The position numbers and the translations under genes are program-made. Below, in pieces: positions 1 through 7,390 of a stretch of 64,000 nucleotides of DNA. Numbering within the stretch: the first letter of the stretch is position 1; every line of letters begins with the position of its first letter. The stretch spans positions 46,349 through 110,348 of the forward strand of contig PFDP01000012.1 of the NCBI GenBank assembly GCA_002772535.1, written 5' to 3'. The notes beneath the pieces were generated by a model. It made no database searches. It saw nothing but the letters and a program-made list of their open reading frames with translations, and was not told the origin of the DNA. Source of the stretch: Candidatus Peregrinibacteria bacterium CG10_big_fil_rev_8_21_14_0_10_36_19. Its GTDB lineage: Bacteria > Patescibacteriota > Gracilibacteria > UBA1369 > LOWO2-01-FULL-3.

Positions 1-1
1 C

Positions 2-163
2 CCCTTCGTAAAAGTTAGACCTCTTCAGACTCCTGGGGAAAGTGGATTTAAGCGAGCTAAAAGAGCTTTTCAAACGAGTTCAAGGAGTTTTTATGGCATT
101 GTGTCGAACCTATATGACACAGTGAGCGGCAGAAGAGTGTTGAGGGATGAGGATTTTGAGTAA
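2..163 (+). CDS. C-terminal end of an unrecognised protein (partial)
   Basis: An open frame enters from the left edge and stops at TAA after 53 codons. The tail is rich in Arg and Ser and ends in an acidic tip (RDEDFE). No motif is recognisable in so short a piece. Codons are AT-leaning like the bulk of the window and unlike the GC-rich gene that follows, so it belongs to the host side of the island boundary. It could be a chance open frame, but the absence of stops over the whole stretch and the fall-off of coding character after the TAA make a gene end the likelier reading. Confidence 0.5.
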   Translation, partial: PFVKVRPLQTPGESGFKRAKRAFQTSSRSFYGIVSNLYDTVSGRRVLRDEDFE

Positions 164-327
164 AGTGATATTTTTAACAAATTTGGGCACCCTTGATTTT
201 TTTCTCTATCTATGTTAATAGTTTCCTCTCTTTTCTGGCTTTAGGGAAAGGTTTTTCTTTCACCGATATGCTGAAAAGAGATGATCTTTAACAGTTAGGA
301 AACGGATTTTAAAAATTTTAATTCTTT
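164..327. other. AT-rich intergenic stretch, no gene seen
   Basis: Between the partial gene and the nhaB leader there is AT-rich sequence with runs of T. I see no convincing ORF, tRNA or perfect terminator hairpin. The promoter for the nhaB leader probably lies here, but I could not pick a -35/-10 pair with confidence. Confidence 0.4.
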
Positions 328-439
328 GAGTAGGTAGGATTTGTGGAGCTCACGAAAGTCGTGATTTCCTTGATTCTACCTACTCTATCCCAATTCGCCC
401 GCCTTCCGTAAGGGGGGCGGCTTTGGACAGAGTAGGAGG
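328..439 (+). promoter_or_regulatory. structured nhaB leader with two mutually exclusive stems (riboswitch-like)
   Basis: Positions 328-341 pair with 372-385 (stem A, about 14 bp including G-U pairs) around an inner hairpin 351-355/359-363. The 3' arm of stem A (379-386) can instead pair with 429-436 (stem B, 8 bp CCTACTCT/AGAGTAGG), enclosing a hairpin at 396-400/415-419. Stem B covers part of a perfect AGGAGG at 434-439. The two folds share 379-385 and cannot coexist, which is the layout of a translational switch. The AGGAGG lies 16 nt before an ATG at 456 and 51 nt before the preferred nhaB start, so its exact target is unclear. I do not recognise a known riboswitch class. Confidence 0.5.
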
Positions 440-490
440 ATTATTTCCTTCTACCATGTGCGGCGGAAGTCGCATAATGGAGAGTGCCAC

Positions 491-2179
491 ATGTCGCAAG
501 ACGAATGGCAGCCTGACGCCCAAAGTCAGGAACCCGGTGCAGGGGGTCGTCCTGCACGGAAGAAGAAGGCAGAGTTCAGCAAGACCGTCGCCAGCCTGGT
601 GACGGGCGAAGCTGATGCTCATGAAGTGATGGCCCGTGACGAAGAGAAGGTTGAGGCTTCGCAGCCGAAACCTGTATTCGCTACCGCAGTCGATGCGTTC
701 CTGACGAACTTCTTGGGGGACGCCCCCCAGTGGTTCACTGGGGCAGTCATTGCCTGTCTCATCATCAACCCCATCCTGCTCGCGCAGGCTGGCCCGTTCG
801 TGGCTGGCTGGGCGATCATCGTCGAGTTCATCGCATGCCTCGCGATGGCGCTGAAGTGCTATCCGCTCCAGAGCGGTGGCCTCATCGCCTTTGAGGCTGT
901 GCTGCTCGGTCTCACCAACCCCAACACCGTGTACCACGAGGTGCACTCCAACTTTCCGGTGATCATGCTCCTCATGTTCATGGTTGCCGCGATCCACTTT
1001 GAGCGGGAGTTCTTGATGTTTGCCTTCACCAAGATCATGGTGAAAATCAAGCACAAAGGGCGCCTTTCACTCACCTTCTGCTTCATGGGCGCTGTTCTCT
1101 CGGCGTTCCTTGACGCTCTCACCGTGACGGCTGTTGTCATCACTGTGGCTACTGGTTTCTACGCGATCTTCCATCGTGTGGCCAACGGCCTTAGTCATGA
1201 CAACACTGATCACGATCACGAGGAAGATGGTAGCCTTTCGGAGAAGGCCGCCTTGGATCTCAACAACTTCAGGGGTTTTCTCCGGAACCTCATGATGCAT
1301 ACCTCCGTTGGCACCGCACTGGGCGGTGTCATGACACTGGTCGGTGAGCCTCAAAACCTCATCGTCGGTGAAACCATGGGCTGGCACTTCGGTGAGTTCT
1401 TCATGCGAATGCTGCCGGTGACGGCGCCAGTGTTCGTCTGTGGGCTCGCCACTTGCCTGTTCGTCGAGTGGAAGGGGGTTATGGGCTACGGTGTGAAAAT
1501 GCCGGAGTCCGTGCGTGAAGTTCTGGAGCGTGCCGAACGCTTTCAGGGCAAATCGCGAACCCCTACCGTCTACTCTCGGCTGGTCGTTCAGGGCATTGGA
1601 GCAATCCTGCTCATCTGTGCTCTGGCATTCCATGTCGCGGAAGTCGGCCTCATCGGGCTGGGGCTTTTGGTCATCCTCACTGCCGTCAATGGCGTGATCA
1701 AGGAGGGGCAAATCGGCCACGCCTTCGAGGAAGCACTCCCCTTCACTGCTCTGCTGTGCGTGTTTTTCACCGTCATTGGTGTGATTCACGATCAGCACCT
1801 CTTCGCCCCCATCATTCACTTGGTGCTGGGTTTTGAGGGTAAAGGCCAACTCGAGGCCTTCTACTGGGCAAATGGTAGCTTGTCTGCCATTTCGGACAAT
1901 GTCTTTGTCGCGGGGACGTACATCTCCGAGGCGAAGAAGGCGTTCGATGAGGGGCTCATCACTCGCGATCAATTCGAGAAGATCGCAGTTGCCATCAATG
2001 TGGGGACGAACATTCCCTCGGTGGCAACTCCCAATGGACAGGCCGCGTTTCTGTTCCTTCTGACGAGCGGCCTGGCGCCACTGATCAAACTGGGTTACGG
2101 CCAAATGGTGAAGCTCGCGCTTCCCTATACGGTCGTGCTCAGCGTGGTTGGCTGGCTGGGAGTGAAATTCCTGCTCTAG
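491..2179 (+). CDS. nhaB: NhaB-type Na+/H+ antiporter, probably horizontally acquired
   Basis: This is an inner-membrane sodium/proton antiporter of the NhaB family, exporting Na+ in exchange for protons. The protein aligns by eye with E. coli NhaB over nearly its whole length: AMALKCYPL, LSAFLDALTV, GTALGGVM, VGEPQNLI, and near the end NVGTNIPSVATPNGQAAF. It has about a dozen hydrophobic segments and a charged N-terminal extension of roughly 70 residues that E. coli NhaB lacks, plus a His/Asp-rich loop. I chose ATG 491 because GGAGAG sits 6 nt upstream; an in-frame GTG at 458 would add 11 residues. Codons are strongly GC-rich (CTC, GTC, GGC), unlike every neighbour, and a real Shine-Dalgarno is present in a window where they are scarce. 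Both point to transfer from a GC-rich proteobacterium, or to a chimeric contig. Confidence 0.95.
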   Translation: MSQDEWQPDAQSQEPGAGGRPARKKKAEFSKTVASLVTGEADAHEVMARDEEKVEASQPKPVFATAVDAFLTNFLGDAPQWFTGAVIACLIINPILLAQAGPFVAGWAIIVEFIACLAMALKCYPLQSGGLIAFEAVLLGLTNPNTVYHEVHSNFPVIMLLMFMVAAIHFEREFLMFAFTKIMVKIKHKGRLSLTFCFMGAVLSAFLDALTVTAVVITVATGFYAIFHRVANGLSHDNTDHDHEEDGSLSEKAALDLNNFRGFLRNLMMHTSVGTALGGVMTLVGEPQNLIVGETMGWHFGEFFMRMLPVTAPVFVCGLATCLFVEWKGVMGYGVKMPESVREVLERAERFQGKSRTPTVYSRLVVQGIGAILLICALAFHVAEVGLIGLGLLVILTAVNGVIKEGQIGHAFEEALPFTALLCVFFTVIGVIHDQHLFAPIIHLVLGFEGKGQLEAFYWANGSLSAISDNVFVAGTYISEAKKAFDEGLITRDQFEKIAVAINVGTNIPSVATPNGQAAFLFLLTSGLAPLIKLGYGQMVKLALPYTVVLSVVGWLGVKFLL

Positions 2180-2324
2180 TCGCAATTGGGCGACGACAGC
2201 TCTGTCCGACTCAACATACCGAGTCATCCAAAAGTCCGTTTCCTCGCTGCTTCTCGTGCTTCCGGTTCAATCCGGTAGGCTCGAGGGAACGTAACTGAGC
2301 CATTGAAAGATGTGCTCAAAACCC

Positions 2325-2356
2325 GGCCGGTGTCGTCACGACGACACCGGCCTTTT
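2325..2356 (+). terminator. strong intrinsic terminator after nhaB
   Basis: A perfect 12-bp GC-rich stem (2325-2336 with 2341-2352, loop CACG) is followed by TTTT. It closes the GC-rich island: sequence beyond it is AT-rich host-like DNA. The A-run on the left is short, so it mainly serves the rightward nhaB transcript, although leftward hflX transcription converges on it. Confidence 0.9.
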
Positions 2357-2367
2357 CCAAAATCCTC

Positions 2368-3651
2368 TTATATCTCCTTCAAAATCTCAATTAAATCTTC
2401 AATTCGCTCCTTTTTGTGGGCGGATAGGAATACGGGGTTGAACTTTTTGTATTTTTTGGAAAGTTTTTTTGGGTGGTCTTTGATTGACATGAATTTGCGG
2501 TTTTCTATGTCTGAATTGTGCCAGCCAAGCATTTTTGCGGCTTTTTCTCCTGCGGGTAAAATCCCTCCTGGTCTTTCTAAATAGGCTTTGTGTTCTTCAT
2601 CTAAATCTTCTTCGCGGGGTTCAAAGTGGTATGGGCTGATTAGATCAGTTTTGTTGAAAATGTAGATTTTTGGCTTATCAGAAAGCCCAAGCTGCTCTAG
2701 CACTTCCTCTACTATGTCTATTTTTTGGTGGATGTCTGGGTCGGTTATGTCTATTACATGGAGGAGGAGGTCGGCATCAACGGTTTCGGCAAGGGTTGAT
2801 TTGAAGGCTTTAATAAGGCCTGGGGGTAGGTCGCGGATAAAACCGATGGTGTCGGCAATAAGGATTTCTTGGCTTTTTGCGTGATCAAAGTCTGGTGATG
2901 GAATGTATAGTTTTCCAACTCTGGTTGAGAGGGTGGCGAAAAGTTCGTCGGCAATATAAACCTTTTTCCCTGTGAGTGAATTAAGAAGCGAGCTTTTGCC
3001 AGCATTGGTGTAGCCTACGAGTGCGGCTGTTTTGTAGTTTTGACGCTTTCTTCGTTGGCGATGACCTTTATTTATAGTGTCATAATGCTCGAGCTTTTTT
3101 ACAATATTTAATTCTTGCTGGCTCAAATGGCGTTTCATAAGCTCAGTATTACTTTCTCCCTGTCCAGCACGAACACCCATAGCACCTGCCTGCCTGGAAA
3201 GTTCAATACCCATTCCAAAAATGCGCGGCCCCATGTGTCTAATAGATGCAAGCTCAATTTGAAGCTTGGCCTCAGTTGATTTGGCGTGTTTGGAGAAAAT
3301 TTTGAGAATCATATCCACTCTGTCCCAAACTTTAACCTCCATTTTTTGGAATGCTTCGTTAAGCGCATAAATTTGGCGGGGCTTGATAATGTTATTCAAT
3401 ACAACAACATCGGCACCAAATTCCTCTACATATTCTTTAATTTCTGTAAGTTTACCTTTACCAACATAGGTTTCATAGTCTGGCACTACTCTTTGCTGGA
3501 TTGTTTTAAGAACCACAATCCCACCAAAGGTTTGAACTAGACTTTCCAGCTCTTCTAGGCGCTTTTGGGCTTCTTCTTTGGTTGTTTTTGGATCTATTAC
3601 ATCTACCAGTACTGCTTTGAGTTTTTTGTTGTTTTGGTTCATTGCTCGCAT
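2368..3651 (-). CDS. hflX: ribosome-associated GTPase HflX
   Basis: HflX is a translational GTPase that splits stalled or stressed ribosomes. The 427-residue protein has the N-terminal HflX domain (about 1-205, including GMGIELSR and a basic linker) followed by the G domain: P-loop GYTNAGKSSLLN near residue 213, G3 DTIGF, and G4 NKTD. The motif RDLPPGLIKAFKSTL is typical of the family. A second ATG three codons downstream (3642) is an equally possible start. Convergent with nhaB; only the terminator separates them. No oddities. Confidence 0.95.
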   Translation of the reverse strand: MRAMNQNNKKLKAVLVDVIDPKTTKEEAQKRLEELESLVQTFGGIVVLKTIQQRVVPDYETYVGKGKLTEIKEYVEEFGADVVVLNNIIKPRQIYALNEAFQKMEVKVWDRVDMILKIFSKHAKSTEAKLQIELASIRHMGPRIFGMGIELSRQAGAMGVRAGQGESNTELMKRHLSQQELNIVKKLEHYDTINKGHRQRRKRQNYKTAALVGYTNAGKSSLLNSLTGKKVYIADELFATLSTRVGKLYIPSPDFDHAKSQEILIADTIGFIRDLPPGLIKAFKSTLAETVDADLLLHVIDITDPDIHQKIDIVEEVLEQLGLSDKPKIYIFNKTDLISPYHFEPREEDLDEEHKAYLERPGGILPAGEKAAKMLGWHNSDIENRKFMSIKDHPKKLSKKYKKFNPVFLSAHKKERIEDLIEILKEI

Positions 3652-3684
3652 GATAGGAGCAAATGATTAAAAAGGGAAGGTTTT

Positions 3685-4641
3685 CTATTCCTCTATTCCG
3701 TGTGATTCTAAAAGAGTTTCAATAGTATTACCATATGCATCTATAGCAGCGACAGTTTCATAATCTTTTTTTTTCTCGGCAACTTCTCTGTATTGATGGT
3801 ACTTAGCTAAAGCTGGATTTTTTCGAACAATTTCGCCAATATTTGACTTAGTTTCACCATTCCTATGCATTTCCATAATTTCACCAACAAGATCCTTAAT
3901 TCCCTCATTAACTTGAGTTAATTCATAATTTTTTGCTGCAACCTCATCCAGTTTTAATTTGGTAATTTCTTCAAACTCTTCCGATGAAAACACTCCTTTC
4001 TGAAATAAATTTGCCATGTCAATATTTTCTTCACGTAAATTTGGAAAATTTCTTTTATAGGCTTCTTCTATTTTTTGGTCACCTTCCCACTCATATTCTT
4101 TCATCTTTGCTTTTTCAAGAGCAGAATCTTCTTCTACTATTTTTTCAGCAGGTCTTTTAAGACTGTCTTCAAAATCGCTATAAGTAAATCTGTATTCTGG
4201 TAGTGGCTTTTCGCCATATTTCATTGGCTCACTTTTTAGTATGAAGCCTGTTTCATTTTTGTATAAAATATATGGCTTTTTCACCTCATAACCTGAAATA
4301 ATCACAGGAACAATTTCACCTGCAATCATTGGATGTTCTAGGATTTGCTTGTCTGAAAGTTCAGGATATTTATCTTTGATTACTGGTAAAATATCTTTCT
4401 CTACCGTTTCTCTGGCTCTTTCTGAAATCTTATTTTGTTTGCGTTGTTTTTCATTTTTTTCTGTTTCGTTTTCCTGTTTTGGATTCGAAATAGACTCAGC
4501 CGTTGCCTCTCCAATTTCAAACCACTTTATCTTACTGCTTCTCAAAATACGATCTCTCTCTTTAATATAATTCTCTTGTTGTTCAACACTTTTTGACTGA
4601 GCTTCCGGTTGTAGATTTGGTTGATTTCTTTGTTGTGGCAT
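3685..4641 (-). CDS. hypothetical highly charged cytoplasmic protein
   Basis: A 318-residue protein rich in Glu and Lys, without signal peptide or membrane segment. The first ~90 residues are Gln/Asn/Glu-rich and probably disordered, followed by predicted helical stretches. I recognise no family. It lies 33 nt upstream of hflX on the same strand and could be cotranscribed with it. Its own promoter is visible upstream (TATAAT at 4668-4663). Uneven composition and length suggest a lineage-specific protein; function unknown. Confidence 0.75.
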   Translation of the reverse strand: MPQQRNQPNLQPEAQSKSVEQQENYIKERDRILRSSKIKWFEIGEATAESISNPKQENETEKNEKQRKQNKISERARETVEKDILPVIKDKYPELSDKQILEHPMIAGEIVPVIISGYEVKKPYILYKNETGFILKSEPMKYGEKPLPEYRFTYSDFEDSLKRPAEKIVEEDSALEKAKMKEYEWEGDQKIEEAYKRNFPNLREENIDMANLFQKGVFSSEEFEEITKLKLDEVAAKNYELTQVNEGIKDLVGEIMEMHRNGETKSNIGEIVRKNPALAKYHQYREVAEKKKDYETVAAIDAYGNTIETLLESHGIEE

Positions 4642-4662
4642 ATTTTGCTTTTATTTTTGTGT

Positions 4663-4692
4663 ATTATAACATAAAAATTGCCTTTATGTAAA
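4663..4692 (-). promoter_or_regulatory. sigma-70-like promoter for the charged hypothetical protein
   Basis: On the minus strand, TTTACA (4692-4687) is 18 bp from TATAAT (4668-4663), about 20 nt before the start codon at 4641. Confidence 0.6.
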
Positions 4693-4694
4693 GG

Positions 4695-4722
4695 TTGTAG
4701 GTATGTTTTTTTTCTGTATAAT
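4695..4722 (+). promoter_or_regulatory. promoter of the O-antigen ligase-like gene, leaderless arrangement
   Basis: TTGTAG (4695-4700), 16 bp, TATAAT (4717-4722), then 7 nt to ATG 4730. The start of transcription should fall on or next to the start codon. The upstream in-frame ATG at 4703 lies inside this promoter and is therefore rejected as the start. Confidence 0.6.
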
Positions 4723-4729
4723 TTGTTAC

Positions 4730-6484
4730 ATGAGAGCCTTATTCCAAAATTTTAAAAATCATTTCTCTTTTTCTCTCCTGAGCTTTGTTTTTTTGTTTGG
4801 CCTTTTTAATCCGGTTTTTAAGAAGTTTGATTATGGTGCTGGTTGGCCTGTAGTTATGCTTTTGGCTGTAGCTCTAATGTTTGCTTCGTTTTATGACTTT
4901 AAAAAGAAGAGAGAATTTCACTTACATGAAACAATTTTTTTGGGTGTTTATTTAGTTTTTGTAGGTTTATCATTTGTTTTTTCGAGTGCAAAAAATGTTG
5001 GACTTAGTGAAGTGGTGGCAACTTTTAGCGTGATAGGGCTTTATCAGCTTTATGCGTATAGCAAAATTGATTGGATGGAGAAGTTTTTAAAGGTTGTGGT
5101 TAGTGCTGCGGTTTTGAGTGTAGTGATTGGATATTTTATGTACTTTTTCGAAGTTGAAGATAGGATGTATGGCCCTTTCTTTAATATTTTGTACCACGCC
5201 AACGAATGGCCAAATGCTTTCGCGCTATTTCTTTTAATGGCGTGGCCTCTTGTACTTTTCTTTGTGGAGAAGAAAAAAGAAATGGTTAGTGCCCTACTTG
5301 TGGGGGTTTTGCTTTCTGGAATACTGTTAACATTTTCGAGAGGTGCTTTTATTGCCTTGATTGGTCAAACTGTTTTGATTTTGATTTTCTTTTTAAAGAA
5401 CATTAAGTTTAAGCAATTTTTGATGGGAATTTTGGCTGCGCTCTTTGCTGTGGTGCTTTTCTTTGGAGCAAATTTTGTGAGAAGTTTTGGTCATGAAGTT
5501 TTGGATGTTGGAAAGAGAGCTGCTTTCGAGGGAACTGCTATAACTTCAGGGCAGGAAAGAGTGGATTTTTGGCTGGGGGCAATAAAGTTGGCTAGTGAAA
5601 AACCTGCTCTTGGGTGGGGGCCATTTAGTTTTAGGCAAGCATATGCGCCGATTCAAAAACACTTTTTGGCAACTAGCGATCACCCTCATAATTTCTTTCT
5701 AAAGATTGCAGCCGAAAATGGCGTGATTGCTCTATTAACATTTTTAGCATTTCTAGCAACTTTTGTGATTGATGTTGAAAGTAGATGGAAAGAATTAACT
5801 GCTATTAAGAGAAAACAGATAATTATTTTAGGAATTTCTATTTTGGGAGGATTGGCTCACAGTTTTATCGATTACAATTTCAATTTTGTTGCTAATTTGA
5901 TGCTTTGGTTTTTGTTATTGGCATTTATAAAATCTCTTAGCATGCCAAGAATGTATAAAGAGAAAAAGGCTTTGTTTTCAATATTCATTGCTGTTTTTGT
6001 GGGGTTACTTGCAATATATGAAGGTGGTCTTCTTTTTGCCAGCACAGCATTAAAAAATGATGAGGCATTAAGCTTTTCCTTCTATCCAAGGGATTATTAC
6101 TTAACGCATGATTTAGAAAAACATCTATCTATGAATCCTCTAGATGCAAGAGCTCACATATTAAATGGCGAATATGAAAAAGCTTTAGAGATTGACCCAA
6201 TGAATCAATTTCTTTATTACCGAGAATATTTGTGGAGAATGGATAAATCCAACCTAAGTAAAGAAGATTGGGCGATAATTAACAAAACTAAACTTCTGAT
6301 CTTGGATTATTACAAAATGGTTGATCAAAATGTTCACTATACTGCTTATACAAAGAATGTTGAATATGCTGCAGAAGTAGCAGACGAGCTGGTGAGTTAT
6401 TTGCCTCAGGAAGAAGTATATGATCTAATAGAGGGCAAAAGACTGATGCTAGAAAAGGCATCAAAATTAAGAGCAGAAAAATAA
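4730..6484 (+). CDS. O-antigen ligase/polymerase-like membrane protein
   Basis: A polytopic membrane protein of about 584 residues with roughly ten or more hydrophobic helices in the first 430 residues. It carries the Wzy/WaaL (Wzy_C) signature: an Arg-containing segment (LTFSRGAFIAL) and a large loop with the HPHNFFLK...ENG motif near residue 320, where WaaL proteins have their catalytic His. Such enzymes join or polymerise lipid-linked glycans on the outer face of the membrane. The C-terminal ~130 residues are soluble and could hold a short TPR-like helical domain. In this genome it may attach glycan to surface proteins, given the SLH proteins and glycosyltransferases nearby. A HAD phosphatase gene follows after 1 nt, so they are probably cotranscribed. 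Substrate unknown. Confidence 0.8.
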   Translation: MRALFQNFKNHFSFSLLSFVFLFGLFNPVFKKFDYGAGWPVVMLLAVALMFASFYDFKKKREFHLHETIFLGVYLVFVGLSFVFSSAKNVGLSEVVATFSVIGLYQLYAYSKIDWMEKFLKVVVSAAVLSVVIGYFMYFFEVEDRMYGPFFNILYHANEWPNAFALFLLMAWPLVLFFVEKKKEMVSALLVGVLLSGILLTFSRGAFIALIGQTVLILIFFLKNIKFKQFLMGILAALFAVVLFFGANFVRSFGHEVLDVGKRAAFEGTAITSGQERVDFWLGAIKLASEKPALGWGPFSFRQAYAPIQKHFLATSDHPHNFFLKIAAENGVIALLTFLAFLATFVIDVESRWKELTAIKRKQIIILGISILGGLAHSFIDYNFNFVANLMLWFLLLAFIKSLSMPRMYKEKKALFSIFIAVFVGLLAIYEGGLLFASTALKNDEALSFSFYPRDYYLTHDLEKHLSMNPLDARAHILNGEYEKALEIDPMNQFLYYREYLWRMDKSNLSKEDWAIINKTKLLILDYYKMVDQNVHYTAYTKNVEYAAEVADELVSYLPQEEVYDLIEGKRLMLEKASKLRAEK

Positions 6485-6485
6485 T

Positions 6486-7334
6486 ATGGAATTTAAAGCG
6501 GTAATGTTTGATTTTGACGGGACTATAACTTCTCCCGGAAATTATGCACCACCACAAAATATGGTTGATGTTTTGGTTAGTGTAGCTAAAAAAGTACCGA
6601 TATCTTGCTGTACAGGAAGACAACTTGAATCATTTGAGGAGCATGCTCTAAAAGCTTTAATAGAAGAAATTCCACAGCATGAATTGGAGGGGTTTTTGGA
6701 AAATCTTTATCTAGTTGCAGAAAATGGTGCTGTTGGCTACTTCTTTAATACTGAACTTGATAGGTTTGAAGAATATTATAGTGTGAGTTGGCCAAGCCAT
6801 TTTATAGAGAGAAAAGTTTTGATGGATACACTTAATGAAGCAATTAAAGAGTATGGCGTTGTTTATTATAAAAAGCATAAAATTGTTGTGGTTATGCGTA
6901 CTAATGGCCACACATCTGGAGATATTAGGCTTATAAATGGACTTTCTGATGAAATATATGAAATTGCTAAATCTGTTTTACATTCTTTTGATCCTAATTA
7001 TGAGGAATTTTTACATATTGGTAATTCCGGTATTGGAGTTGTTATTGGTCCAGCAAATGGCGATAAAGATCGTGGAGTTGAAGAATTTGCGAAATACTTG
7101 GCTACAAAAGGTTTAAGTTTTTCTGATGATGCGCGGGAAATACTTGTGATTGGCGATCAGCCTCAAAAAGGTGGAAATGATCACTTTTTCTTAAATGGAA
7201 GACTTGGAACCCCCTACTGTGTTGGAGAAATACCAAATGGTCTTGATTTTCCAAAGCCGGTTTTGGATGAAAATGGCAAGGCCCTGAAACACACTGAGGG
7301 TACAATTTATTTGCTGGAAAAACACTTTAGTTGA
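6486..7334 (+). CDS. HAD-superfamily phosphatase
   Basis: A 282-residue HAD-type hydrolase. Motif I is DFDGT (residues ~8-12), motif II is CCTGR, and motif IV is GDQPQKGGND near residue 220, a variant of the GDxxND end typical of Cof/sugar-phosphatase-like C2-cap enzymes. It probably dephosphorylates a sugar phosphate. Its start lies 1 nt after the stop of the O-antigen ligase-like gene, suggesting a role in glycan precursor metabolism, which is inference from position only. Stop codon is TGA, evidence that TGA is not reassigned here. Confidence 0.8.
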   Translation: MEFKAVMFDFDGTITSPGNYAPPQNMVDVLVSVAKKVPISCCTGRQLESFEEHALKALIEEIPQHELEGFLENLYLVAENGAVGYFFNTELDRFEEYYSVSWPSHFIERKVLMDTLNEAIKEYGVVYYKKHKIVVVMRTNGHTSGDIRLINGLSDEIYEIAKSVLHSFDPNYEEFLHIGNSGIGVVIGPANGDKDRGVEEFAKYLATKGLSFSDDAREILVIGDQPQKGGNDHFFLNGRLGTPYCVGEIPNGLDFPKPVLDENGKALKHTEGTIYLLEKHFS

Positions 7335-7359
7335 CTTATTTATTTTTTATTGGTTAAAT
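7331..7359 (+). promoter_or_regulatory. promoter for the first SLH protein
   Basis: TTGACT (7331-7336), 17 bp, TTAAAT (7354-7359), with about 31 nt to the start codon. It overlaps the end of the HAD gene. The -10 is weak; an AAAGG about 15 nt before the ATG could be a poor ribosome binding site. Confidence 0.45.
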
Positions 7360-7390
7360 AAAGTCTAATTTAAAGGTAACCTACTTTTAT

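Noticed and set aside
456-602. A 48-codon upstream ORF (ATG 456) overlapping the nhaB start in another frame
   Set aside because: Spacing of 16 nt from AGGAGG is too long for efficient initiation and the peptide has no recognisable feature; it might still matter for regulation, but I cannot support it as a gene.
1067-2227. Long open frame (386 codons) on the minus strand opposite nhaB, and other antisense frames at 380-1054
   Set aside because: GC-rich codons of nhaB produce long antisense frames; the translations are His/Gln/Glu-rich without domain patterns, and nhaB on the plus strand is certain.
2262-2277. T-loop-like hairpin (CCGGTTCAATCCGG) suggesting a tRNA after nhaB
   Set aside because: No D-arm, anticodon arm or acceptor stem could be placed around it; it is a plain hairpin.
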